In this document: positions 1 to 10,456 of the stretch, one piece after another
How positions within the stretch are numbered: the stretch's first letter is position 1
How the letters are laid out: each line of letters opens with the position of its first letter
Assembly (NCBI GenBank): GCA_004026145.2
Contig: CP034994.1
Coordinates: forward strand, 14,738,400 to 14,802,399
Origin: Takifugu bimaculatus
Taxonomy: Eukaryota; Chordata; Actinopteri; Tetraodontiformes; Tetraodontidae
DNA length: 64,000 nucleotides
Reading direction: 5' to 3'
Translations under genes and position numbers: made by a program
The notes under the pieces: model-generated
Databases searched by the model: none
What the model was told of the DNA's origin: nothing
The model's input: only the letters and a program-made list of their open reading frames with translations

Positions 1-872
1 TCTTTGTAATTATTTTACTAATTATTTGTAATTGTTGATTGTGTTTGAAAGGGCCTAATGTGAACCCTGTTGCATATCGAGCGTATACGCTGTCGAGTCA
101 GGCCCGTCTGGTTGCGATTGTATCGTATGTATCCTCCAGCACAGCAACCGACCTTTCCTGGATGAGGAACTTTGGATTTCATGCCTTAGCAGTGTTTTTA
201 GGTAAAGGATATGCTTAAAAATGTCAGCATGGGCATATTTAATGGTGAAAAGACGTGTGTCTGACTTGTTGAGTTACGCTGCCCTAGACTTCCTTGTGTG
301 TTTGGTTGTTATAAGGCCAGACACAAATGTATGGGCCTTATAATGATGAGGCCGGGATAAACACACACACACACACACACACCTGAACAAACGTCTCCAC
401 ATTAGCACTGGCACACACGACCACGTGTCCTTTTATTCTGTCTTCCTCTGTCTACCTCTAACCACTCATCTGTGACATTATTCCACCGCTTCATCTTATC
501 TGACATCTCTTTTGCCTTAATTTCCTGATAAAAAACGAGTTGATTCATTCTATTGGCTGATGGATAAAAGAAAGTGCACCAAAAAGTTGATGTAAGCTAC
601 CTCTTGTCTGTGTGATGGATTACAACTTCTTGGATAAGACTTGAATTAATTTTGTCTTCATGTGTAATCAATCTGCTCTCGGTACCTTTATCTTTTTGTT
701 AGAAATACTGTTTGTACGTACCTGTAGATATTCAACACTAAAGTTGAACGTGCTGACGTCATCGCCACGTTGATTGGTTCGTTCATGGATCAATTAAGAA
801 AATCAGGCAGCTGGGAACTATTTAGCCGGTGGGGCTGGAGGTGTTCGGTGGCAGCCTCAGAACACACAGAGG
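1..872. other. Upstream flank of the makorin gene, no gene recognised
   Basis: I recognise no coding exon here. The stretch holds a CA dinucleotide repeat at 361-382. Its right end should contain the promoter and 5' untranslated region of the makorin gene, whose first ATG is at 873. I saw no clear TATA box. Confidence 0.5.
361..382. repeat. (AC)n microsatellite
   Basis: Eleven uninterrupted AC units. It lies about 490 bp upstream of the makorin start codon. Confidence 0.95.
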
Positions 873-3026
873 ATGGACTCGGCCCGCAGCGAACGTGTCT
901 GTAGGTAAGCGATGCTCGCCGTAGGAAGCCGGTGGACAATATCGAAGGGAAAAAATAAACCTTTAGGAAGAAACAGCCTGCATTTATACGTGTCTGTGCC
1001 GAGGAGCCCAGACCTTTGATAAGTCTTACCGGGACGGTAAAATTCAATCTGTCCTTTAATTGGTGGCTAATCCATCTGTTCATAAATATTAACGCCGATG
1101 TGTTTAAGGACTTGGGCACGTGACGAGCGGTTGTGAGTCCCAGATTTCCCGACTGCACCTAAACGTGTCCAAGTTGGTCAAAAGGAAATGAAGTTTGCCT
1201 TTGCCAGAGTTGACCGTCACTGGGTGGTGCTGTAACATTGTAGTCTAAAATCAAGATGATGACCCTGCGTTGCAGCACTGGAAGATGTCAGGCGTGTGTT
1301 CCGTCTTAGAATTATTTCACCTTGACTGGGTCATTCTGTCATCAGGTCTGTGCACATGCTAAAAGGTTTTAAACTCTTCAATCGCAGATACTTCCTAAAT
1401 GGCGGTTGCAGATTAGGTTCGAGGTGCAAATATCGACATGAGCGGCCCGTCTCAATGCAGCCGTGTAGGTACTTTCAGAAAGGTGGATGCTGGTATGGTG
1501 AGAGTTGCAGGTGAGCCAGTCGCTGCCAACACTCGATACCCGCTTGTAAACGAGGCTGAAGGTGAACCCTTGCCTCTCTTCCCCCGTCAGGTATCGCCAT
1601 GTTCCCCGGCCTGAAAGTGCAGCAGTTACAGGTAGAAGATGTTCTGCACCTGCTGTCTCTTCGACTGTTGCTCCCACCCGTGCTGACAGGAGAGGGTCGC
1701 AACCTGCTGTCCTGCAGGCCGAAGTGATGCCAAGGCAAGAATGCCGCCAATCATTTGCGGTTCATGTCTCAAATCCTCAAGGTGACATCGGGCAACGAGT
1801 AGAAAAACAGCCTCGAGGTAACTACCGGTAATATTTGCATTAAATGCCAATTTTGACCCATCCTCTTCTTCCTCCATTCATGACTGACTTTCTTTAAAGA
1901 TTCCACCTCTTCTCTCAGTCCTCCTCTGCAGTTGGAGCAGAACTTGGTACCTCAGGTATTTGACAAGAGACTTCTACAAGAAAATGATTTTCTTGCTTTT
2001 TAGGCAAGTAGATAAAGAAGTTTGTGTCCAGGAGATGGTTTCCAATGATGCAACAAAGGAGGACGGCGCAGCTGCTTCCTCACACACCAGGGAAAATGTG
2101 CCTGTAACCTGCGGAATCTGCATGGACAATGTCTATGAAAAGAAGCCTCCGAGAGATAATGTCTTTGGGATCTTGCCCAATTGTAATCATGCCTTCTGTA
2201 AACAGTGCATCACTACCTGGAGGAAAATGAGAGAATATGGGCCGGATGTGGTGAAGTAGGTTCAGTTTAAATAATGTACTTGGACGACCTGATTAATGCT
2301 GTGCATATATCTCACAATTTGCTGTTTTTTGTTGTGCAAGTGTAATTAAGTCATACCTAATAGGGTGTTCTAAAACTCTTGGTTTTTAAGTTTTATATTT
2401 GTACCATATTGTGTTATGGGTGTTTCTTAGGAGCTGCCCACAGTGCAGAGTCAAATCTGCTTTTTACGTACCAAGCAAGCAGTGGGTAGAAGGACAAGAA
2501 AAGGAACGTCTAATTGCTGCCTTCAGAGAGCGAAGCAGGTATGAAAGATTCTGTAGCTGGACTAGAGTTTGATGTGGCAATAGCAAAGGTGCTTAACCTG
2601 TGTACTTGGAATAAATTGCCTGTTCACTCTGCATGTGTTTGAATGCTCTGTTCCAAGACTTGACAAATGTTTAGTACATGGTTTAATGGCTCACTTTTCC
2701 ATCTCTGGCTTCCAGTAAGAAAAACTGCAAGTATTTCACCAGATATAGATGCTGCCCTTTTGAAACGGAATGCCTTTACCTGCATGACAAACATGCACGG
2801 TGGTCATCACCTGTAAGTACAGTTCCTGAATGTCAAAGTATTTAAACTGGCTTTTAGTGACTTTTATTGTCCTTTGCAACAGTATCACACAGAAGAGGAT
2901 GATGATGACTATGTTGTAGGCCCGCTTAACCTTTTATTAGCGTTGACCCTTCTTGGACGGGACCTCGACGAAGACGATGAGGACTACTTGGACTTCCCCT
3001 TTTACCTCTCTGTAGAATATGACTAG
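873..3026 (+). CDS. mkrn4: Makorin-family E3 ubiquitin ligase (C3H and RING zinc fingers)
   Basis: Seven exons: 873-904, 1388-1510, 1591-1817, 2012-2255, 2431-2538, 2716-2812, 2883-3026. They sum to 975 nt (324 aa) with consistent phases. The order of domains is the makorin one. Two C3H fingers come first (CRYFLNGGC...CKYRH and CRYFQKGGC...CRYRH). A C3HC4 RING follows, starting at CGICMDNVYEK and ending SCPQCR. A last C3H finger starts at CKYFTRYRCC, before an acidic tail ending VEYD. The first codons are MDSARSERV; the donor TGTAG|GTAAGC completes the first finger. The acceptor of exon 4 is GCAAGTAG|ATAAAG at 2011, because the nearby TTTTAG at 2003 would give the wrong phase. Makorins transfer ubiquitin through the RING and bind RNA through C3H fingers. 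It is shorter than MKRN1/2 and lacks their extra middle C3H with Cys-His motif, which suggests the fish makorin-4 type. The paralogue number is inferred. Confidence 0.88.
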
Positions 3027-3556
3027 TGACTCTTTTGTCTATGCCAAAAAATCAAATGGTCAAACTGTCCCCTGAAGAAATGGCATGTGCTAAAATGTAA
3101 CCCAAATAGTCATGGAGGACCAGTGATTACTGATTAGTATTCCTTAAACTACAGAGTAGCTAACCTGCAATGTCACTTGCTACAGCCTTTGTAAAAATGT
3201 TTTTCTTCCTGTGCCTTTTTTTTTTTTCCCTCAAATTTCTGCTGTAGATGTAAGCATACCCATATGGAACCGGCCGTCAGTCATGATTCTGGTTCATTCA
3301 ACGTTTTTGTATTTTGGCATTGCCTTCCTATTTTCCTAAACCTGCTCTGATTATTAGGGCTATTTCTAACTTCTGCTCCAGCAACTTCCTATTTTAACAC
3401 GTGAATGGTACTTTTAAAATCGTCAGAAAAGTTAATGTACCGCTATTTCTAATGTTCCCCAATTATACCTACATGCGAAATCTTTATTGTAGGTTTGGTA
3501 AGAATAGACGAGGATTTTATTTCTTTTTTTAAACAAGTTGTACTTGTACACAGAAA

Positions 3557-3562
3557 AATAAA
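3557..3562 (+). terminator. Poly(A) signal of the makorin gene
   Basis: AATAAA about 530 bp after the makorin stop codon and about 160 bp before the fance start. It fits a compact head-to-tail arrangement. Confidence 0.6.
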
Positions 3563-3721
3563 ACAATGCTTCACAGTTCGTCTCACTGAAAACGTATCGC
3601 TCTTTATTTACACTGGTTGTTCTCGCTGCTGCCTCTAGATGGCAGCACAAAGCGCCTCCGGCTTGGCTTTAAAACGCGAAGAAGAAATCGACCGCAGGCG
3701 CGGTAACATGATGGTAACGCG

Positions 3722-6285
3722 ATGGAGTTAAGGGAGCGTTTGCTCAAGTTGGACGGACAGTCCAAGCTGCTGCTCCGGGCACTCGTTTCTGGACCCTTCG
3801 GTGCCCACAAAGCTCTCACGGTGTTTCATAGGCAGCAGCGGGCAAACCCCGGAGTGTCGATCTTAAACTTGATAAAAACACTGTGCCGAGACGAAGTAAC
3901 GTCTGAGACTAAAACGCAGCCAATAACTATGTAAGTAGATTGTCAAAGTATGACCGCTGTAATGCATCATTGTTGACGTTTAATTTTATTTGCCGTGTAA
4001 AAAGCTATACGTGCAGTTTTTGCAAATCCAGCCTATGATGGAAAGCTTGGCTGTGCACCATAAACTACCACAACATTTGGCATTTCTGACGCGTACATGA
4101 CAAAGCCACCTGTCTCATAACAATTTTTCTCATTCTAGTAAACCCCTGGTGTGCCTCTTTCCGACACTGTTCAAACAAAATCTGCTCACTTTCATCAGTC
4201 TGGTCCATCGGCTCCTTCCTCAGACCGCCGTCCGTGATCTGCTCGTCTGCCTCAGGAAGGAGCCTCACAGGAGCCCCTGGGTGTCTGCTCTGATCAGCCA
4301 GCTGGAAAGGAACATAGGTGTCCACAGTGAAGAGCCTCTGTGCACACCCATATGCAGCCAGAGAATAAAGCAACTCTCCCAGCAATTTGTTAGTCCTGGA
4401 GGGGACCAGAGGATGGGCTAACTATTTTGGTGGTTTTGTCAAAGGTTCTGGGACTCTTACTAATTCATTAGAGCAGGGGGCCCAAAAGAAGAGGAGGAGC
4501 AGTCAGATCAGTCTGGACTCTGAGGATGAAACAGGACAGCAGCGGAAACGGTCAAAGATGGACGCGTGTCGTCAGGAATGTGTTGATGCTGCAGAACAAA
4601 ACACGAAAGAAGACACACCAGAAAAATTGCAAAGCGTTGTTCTGTCAGAGGGAACTGATGAAAACATACAGCCTGCTACAGATTCTGAGAGTCTGAATGA
4701 TGCGCTGCCACAACACATGAAGGTAACAACAGATCACCTGATTTGTTCTGTCAAGTGTTTATTCCATTTTCAAAGCTGTAATTAAAACTGTAATTTTGTT
4801 GCTCATAAATGGATCATCATTCACACTTGATATTAGTTTTACTGATGACAATATGTTGGTTTAGAACGCTGTTCTTCAAATAAAAGAAGTACTGGAAAGT
4901 GAGACTGATGTAAGTAAAAAAAGAAATGGCCTTAAACACTGAGTTGATCTTGTTATAATTATTCAAAATATCTGTTTCTAGTGGGACCAAAGCTCTGTCG
5001 ATGTGTTCAAAGTGCTAAATGAATGTGACCCCATCCAAGTAGGTGCTTCTATTTTACTTTTAGAAAACACTAAATGACACTCCTTGAATGGAGTATTAAT
5101 CGTTGCCTGAATACATGACAAAATTCAGCTGTCAGGTATTTAAGCACAATATCTACAGACACTGAGTTGGCTAATCCAGAGTTCTGCTTCTCCTTTCATG
5201 TTAAGGTGGAGATGTTGTGCAACATGCTGTGCCTGTCTGACTTACCCGAGCAGACCCTGCCTAAACTCTGCAGCACTATTCTGGCTCCCTCTAATGACCT
5301 CAGCTACATCACAGCCACCAAGTTTATCAAGAGCCTGCTGCTAAAAAAGGTGCATAAATGAAATTGATTCAACTCATTGCTGCATTTGAGGTGATATTAT
5401 AGGGTTTTACTATACTCGCAGGTCCTGTCTCTGTCAGAACCAGCCTCCAGATCTCTGGTCACTGCTGGAACGTCACTCTGTAGCCGCTATCCACGGCCGA
5501 TGTGCCAGGCGGTAATCTTGCCAGTACTAGAGGACAAAAATATAGGTAACAAAAGGAGGACTGATAAAGAGTTAACTCATAACCATAAAATATTTATGGT
5601 TTGTAGTATGTTTTGTATTTTATGTTTGATGTTTGGTTTCAGGTAATCCACATTCTGAGCTGCTGAACAGACTGATTGAATGCTGCCTGGACTCTCATTA
5701 TAGGCTGCTGGTACTCCAGTAAGAGCATATTATCTTTGTTTTTTCAAGAAGAGAATATGCAACTCATGTGTTGGTTATTTTTTTACTGAAGCAGTATTTT
5801 ATATTCTTTTTCACAGAATGACATTCAAAATAGCGTGGAATGAAGCAGTAATATCTATTATCCACTGCACCCTCGACTCGAAGGTGATGTCTGTGTCTGT
5901 GCATTATCCAATTAATGCTCATTGTATTTCTTTGCTCAGTGTTTTTTTTCTTATCTTTTAGCCTGATGTTAGTGAAGAGTTGTTCACACAGCTCACCGAG
6001 CAGCTCCTCAGCCAAGGTCCTCAGTTCACAAAGTCTGTGAAGTTTGCAAAAATGATGCTCACGGTGCTCACCAAATACAGCACATCTGTAAGTAGGTAAA
6101 TTAATACGATCTCTAAAGCTAGGCATGTATTTAACAATATATGCAATGCTTTTGCATGTGCTTTTTGTTGTTTTCTCCAGGTGACCGCTACACATAAACA
6201 GTCCCTGCACAGTTGCCTCCTGTTAAATGAGACCTTTCTGAAGAAGTCTCTCCAAGCTGCTTTGAAAAGAATTACACCCCCTTGA
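3722..6285 (+). CDS. fance: Fanconi anaemia complementation group E protein, with one frame break
   Basis: Ten exons: 3722-3930, 4139-4722, 4865-4909, 4982-5038, 5206-5349, 5422-5545, 5643-5718, 5817-5883, 5962-6087, 6181-6285. FANCE is a subunit of the nuclear Fanconi core complex. It bridges FANCC and the FANCD2 substrate in interstrand crosslink repair. The N-terminus starts MELRERLLKLDG. Exon 2 holds a helical stretch (KPLVCLFPTLF) and then a basic linker (KKRRSS, RKRSK). Exons 5-10 form the helical C-terminal domain, ending LKRITPP. Exon 2 reads in one frame up to QRMG, meets TAA at 4419-4421, and continues in the +1 frame (NYFGGFVKG onward). Discounting one base gives 1536 nt and 511 aa, close to the 536 aa of human FANCE. 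The right-hand neighbour rpl10a is the same as in human 6p21.3, which supports the identification. I regard the gene as functional with a local indel rather than a decayed copy. Confidence 0.85.
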
Positions 6286-6319
6286 TCTGATATTTATGTA
6301 AAATGTGTGCAGTATTCAC

Positions 6320-6325
6320 AATAAA
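6320..6325 (+). terminator. Poly(A) signal of fance
   Basis: AATAAA about 35 bp after the fance stop codon. Confidence 0.7.
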
Positions 6326-6932
6326 AAAAAGTGTCACAAATATGGAGTTCTGTGTCATTGAAATATGCTTTTTATTCAAGCTTTTTCATAAAGGTTTATA
6401 TCAATGTGAGCACACATGTAGAGCTTTGAGGAGATTCACTATATCTGAATAGATATATAATTCAATAAAGTATACCTAATTATATTTTAATGATCTTTCA
6501 GATAAGTTTTTGAACTACCAGGTTTGACCTATTTACCACAATGGTATGGACATACTGACCTGACCACCATCCTTAACACTTGTTGCTTACATTATAAGCC
6601 AAGCAAAATATGCATTAAAAACAGAATCACTGCTGTCTCAAGATTTCTAATTCAATATTTTATGATTTGCAATTTATTAGAGATATAATTGATGAGACAA
6701 ATTAGTAATAAATATCTGACCCATGTAATATGGAACATAGAATAACAATGTGAAAGACAAAATCCTGTATTTTCTATAGTTGTATAAAAGGTCAAAGATG
6801 TTTCTGTAGGGTTATTCATCTATATTATCCTGATATTGGTGAAATTTAAGCACATTTAAAAACACACGCACACACGTTTTCTGCATTGACGTCACCAAGC
6901 GTCGCCTTTATTATACGTAACTTCCCGGTCCA
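6326..6932. other. fance-rpl10a intergenic region
   Basis: AT-rich, and no exon is recognised. The right end is the rpl10a promoter, with an ETS-like element ACTTCCCGG at about 6919-6927. No TATA box is evident at the usual spacing. Confidence 0.5.
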
Positions 6933-6943
6933 CTTCCTTTTCC
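6933..6943 (+). promoter_or_regulatory. Candidate 5'-TOP tract of rpl10a
   Basis: A pyrimidine run CTTCCTTTTCC lies about 35-45 nt before the rpl10a ATG. Ribosomal protein mRNAs normally start with a C followed by such a tract, which confers mTOR/LARP1-dependent translation. The transcription start itself is not visible in the sequence. Confidence 0.6.
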
Positions 6944-6976
6944 GCCGTTGCAGGACAAGAACGACAACCTGCTAAA

Positions 6977-8845
6977 ATGAGGTTAGCATACGTAACTCTA
7001 ATAATGTAAAGAAAACGCATATTTATGCGGGAAGTAGAGGTTTATATGAACACATAAGCTCATACTATTGTCGTATGTGTGTAGTTTAGTGCAGTTTTTC
7101 CAGAGTTAGGTTAGTTAATCGTTAATGTGTGGAACCGGCAAATATCAGCGGAGCCTGTCGCGTTAACTTGGACATGTAATCCACAGTCATCCATGGTGTT
7201 AATTAATGATTTAGTAAAAAAAATCATTACTCAAATACCTACAATAACCTCTCTAAGTATTGCAAGATACATTTTTTTTAAATGTCAATATTTAGTTGGG
7301 TATTCAGCAGCTGAATGAATTCTCGCGTTATCTTGTGCTAAACAATTGGAGCCTATTAACTGTGATTTCATTTTGATTAAGCCTGCATCTTATAACACGA
7401 AATATTTAATTTTTCAGTAAGGTCTCCAGGGATACGTTGTACGAAGCCGTGAAGGAGGTTCTGCAGGGATCTTTGGCTAAGCCAAGGAAGTAAGTGCATA
7501 CATGTAGCCTGGGGAATGTCAACAGAATAGCAGGGAAGTTAATTTTCTTTTCTTTTGTAGGTTTGTGGAGTCAGTGGAGCTGCAGATCAGCTTGAAAAAC
7601 TATGATCCCCAGAAGGACAAGCGTTTCTCTGGAACTGTCAGGTTCGACCTATTGCTTGACCCAACCTTTTCCTTGTGCGCTACCAACCCTGTCTGAAAAC
7701 AGTCATTGCTGTGGCATGAAATTGCTGCGATTTATAAAAGTTGAAGAGAAAAACAAAAAAGGCAGGCCAGGGGCTGACATGGAGAAGTACTTTGGGTAGT
7801 CTGACTGAGCTGACCCAGCCCTGGCTGGTGGAAGCAAGGCAGGCGGACCCCCACCCTGGGTCTTAAAACATGAGGGAAGGCTTTGAGTGGCTGAGCTGGT
7901 AGGTTCATGTCCTCAAGCCGAACAATTAAACCCAGAGTTTGGCTGGACATTCGTCATGGTATGGGTAAGACATTATTCAATCAAAGTTGGTCAGGATGGT
8001 GTCATAGGATTTATGTAGTTTGTTCTTTTTGATTCTGTTTTATGAAATAAGGCAATGTATCTAAACCTCCACCAATTAGTCATTTGTCCTTAATGATGCT
8101 GATAACTTGATCCATGTGTGTCAGGTTCGTGTACGCTTGTGTAATGCCTTGTAATAACTGTATCCACTCCCAAACACCCAGGCTGAAGACTCTCCCAAGG
8201 CCAAAATTCTCCGTATGTGTTCTGGGAGACCAGCAGCACTGCGATGAGGCCAAAGCTGCTGATTTGCCACACATGGACATCGAGGCTCTGAAGAAGCTGA
8301 ACAAGAACAAAAAGATGGTCAAGAAACTCGGTATGAAGTGGATACGAATCGTGATATATGCCACCTTTTATAATAGTTTTGTATTAATCTGTTTTCTCAT
8401 CTGTTTAGCCAAGAAGTATGATGCCTTCCTGGCCTCTGAGTCTCTGATCAAGCAGATCCCTCGTATCCTGGGCCCTGGGCTGAACAAGGCTGGCAAGTTC
8501 CCCTCCCTGCTCACCCACAACGAGAACATGATGACCAAGGTGGATGAGGTCAAGTCTACTATCAAATTCCAGATGAAGAAGGTACGCTGATGGGTATATA
8601 TGGTATATATGGTGAATAATAGTGGCTTTTTAGTTTGTCTCACATTTGACGTGACCATGTTTTTCCTGTCGTAGGTGCTCTGTCTGGCTGTGGCTGTTGG
8701 ACACGTGAAGATGACAGAAGATGAGCTGGTGTACAACATCCACCTGGCTGTCAACTTCCTGGTGTCTTTGCTGAAGAAGAACTGGCAGAACGTACGCGCG
8801 CTCTACATCAAGAGCACCATGGGCAAACCCCAACGTCTCTATTAG
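6977..8845 (+). CDS. rpl10a: 60S ribosomal protein L10a (uL1)
   Basis: Six exons: 6977-6981, 7418-7489, 7561-7641, 8182-8330, 8409-8581, 8675-8845. Together they make 651 nt, or 216 aa, one residue fewer than human RPL10A. Exon 1 encodes only ATGAG, a typical ribosomal-protein layout. Family landmarks are KVSRDTLYEAVKEVL, LKNYDPQKDKRFSGTV, PRPKFSVCVLGDQQHCDEAK, YDAFLASESLIKQIPRILGP and the C-terminus STMGKPQRLY. The protein forms the L1 stalk, which guides deacylated tRNA out of the E site. The reading frame is fully open and near-identical to the vertebrate family, so identification is certain. The 3' UTR is minimal: AATAAA at 8853-8858 starts 8 nt after the stop. Intron 3 (7642-8181) is the longest apart from intron 1 and holds a candidate H/ACA snoRNA. 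Confidence 0.98.
7808..7927 (+). ncRNA. Candidate intronic H/ACA snoRNA in rpl10a intron 3
   Basis: The segment folds on paper as hairpin, hinge, hairpin and ACA tail. Hairpin 1 has a perfect 7-bp stem GACCCAG (7812-7818) with CTGGGTC (7856-7862). The hinge AAAACA (7865-7870) fits the H box ANANNA. Hairpin 2 pairs GGCTT(T)GAG (7879-7887) with CTCAAGCC (7912-7919). ACA follows at 7922-7924, three bases from the proposed 3' end. Hosting in a ribosomal-protein intron on the sense strand is the usual setting for such RNAs. I cannot name the family or its pseudouridylation target, and short stems can arise by chance. Confidence 0.35.
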
Positions 8846-8852
8846 AGTTTCT

Positions 8853-8858
8853 AATAAA
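8853..8858 (+). terminator. Poly(A) signal of rpl10a
   Basis: AATAAA within CTAATAAAAACATGG, 8 nt after the stop codon. This gives the very short 3' UTR typical of ribosomal-protein mRNAs. Confidence 0.85.
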
Positions 8859-9683
8859 AACATGGACTATTCTCCAAAGTTGACTGTCTTGGTGTCTTGA
8901 CTGAAACTTGAAGTCGTCTTAACATGTTAACAAATGCTCTAACTACACAAGTTCAATAACATGATCATAATGTATATAATAGTGCCGAGTGAAGGCTCTA
9001 AATAGTCGCTGTTACCTTGCAAATTGATCCTGTTCTTGCCTTTTAAAATGTAATGCTGCTTTGTGCCTTAATACAGATAATGCTTTTTAATCAATTTGAT
9101 ATTCAACAATTGAAGTTGGTTTTAAGTTTCAGATAAAATTTAACAGTACGGCTGCCTAATTTCAACAATGCCATTTCCAAAACAAGACATTTAGACACAT
9201 GACTTGTGATTGAATGCATTCATCCTTTCACTTTAGTGCTTCTTGTTCATGTATAAGGATGAACTGATGCATTCAGTGATGGAGAAGTTTGACTTTCTAA
9301 CAATTGCACACCAACAACTTTAGCATCATTTCACAATATTTCCGTAGAAACCCCCAATCGGATTTCTCTCAACCTAAAAGGGGGTCAGAGGTCACCTTGT
9401 GTATTGCACATACAGTATGGGCATCAGTGATGCATGTTTGATTAGTTATTGGCTGAAGGCGAAGCCATAGCGACATCACTACCCATGATCCTCCTGGGGC
9501 AGCCGTTGTCCTGCTCAGGTCTGACTGGATCTGTTAATAGGATTATAAATCCTCAGTCCTGGAAAGGCAGAAGGAGACAGACTGAACTGCTCTGAAGACG
9601 GAAAGAAACTACACCAGTTTTTTAAATAATTCACGTGAGGAGGATTAAAATAATCTGATCAGATTGTTACTTTTGATGAAAGG
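8859..9683. other. rpl10a-IRAG-like intergenic region
   Basis: No coding exon is seen. The right third, with TATAAAT at 9544-9550 and GAAGGAGACAGACTG after it, plausibly holds the promoter and 5' UTR of the next gene, whose ATG is at 9684. Confidence 0.4.
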
Positions 9684-10410
9684 ATGGATGCTCAGGTGAG
9701 TGAGTTCAGACGTTCCCCGTTACTGTTGTTTACAGTCAGATTTGGACCATTTTAGTCTTTTCTAAACTTGTTTCAGCCTGAAGCGAAGACAGACAGCTCC
9801 TGTCCGGCAGTCGACCTCAGTGAAGACAGTGACGAAGGTAAGAGACGCGTAAACATGTTGACGAGCCCCCAGAGAGCCACGCCGTGACTCCTTTAAACAT
9901 TACCAACAGAGACCAGTCAGGACGAGTCTCCGCCTGTCCCGAAGTGGAACGAGCTGTCCATCATAGAGCGCGTGGGCCTCAACAGGTGAGGCTGTACAAT
10001 GTAGCAGCAGCAGGTGCAGCATTTAATCTGATATTAATGTAGGAGCTGGATTTTGTTGTTGTTGACAGTGTGGAGATGTCTGAGAAGGATTTAGAGGTGA
10101 GTTCATCCCACTTTTAAACCCCAGGGGCACAAAAAAGTTCTATTTATTATGGTTCCCATAGCAACCAAATCTGATCATATGATGAGTGAAATATTAAGTG
10201 TTTGGCCGGCAGATGGCCTTCGCTCAGATCGCCATGGCCTTCCACTGTGACCAGTACACCCTGAAGCAGAGGCTTCAGGCGGAGGAACACGCCCGGAACC
10301 TGGCTGAGGAGAACATCCAGCTGGAGCTGAGCAGAGGCAGGGAGACGCTGGAGGTGCAGCAGCTTTAGCATCACCTGAAGATGTTCCTCAATGAGAACTC
10401 TGGGAACACG

Positions 10411-10456
<46 letters not shown>

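Noticed and set aside
1960..2011. Reading the makorin RING exon as starting at the ATG at 1960 or at the acceptor TTTTAG at 2003
   Set aside because: This gave a phase clash with exon 3. Moving the acceptor to GCAAGTAG at 2011 restores a seven-exon gene of exactly 325 codons.
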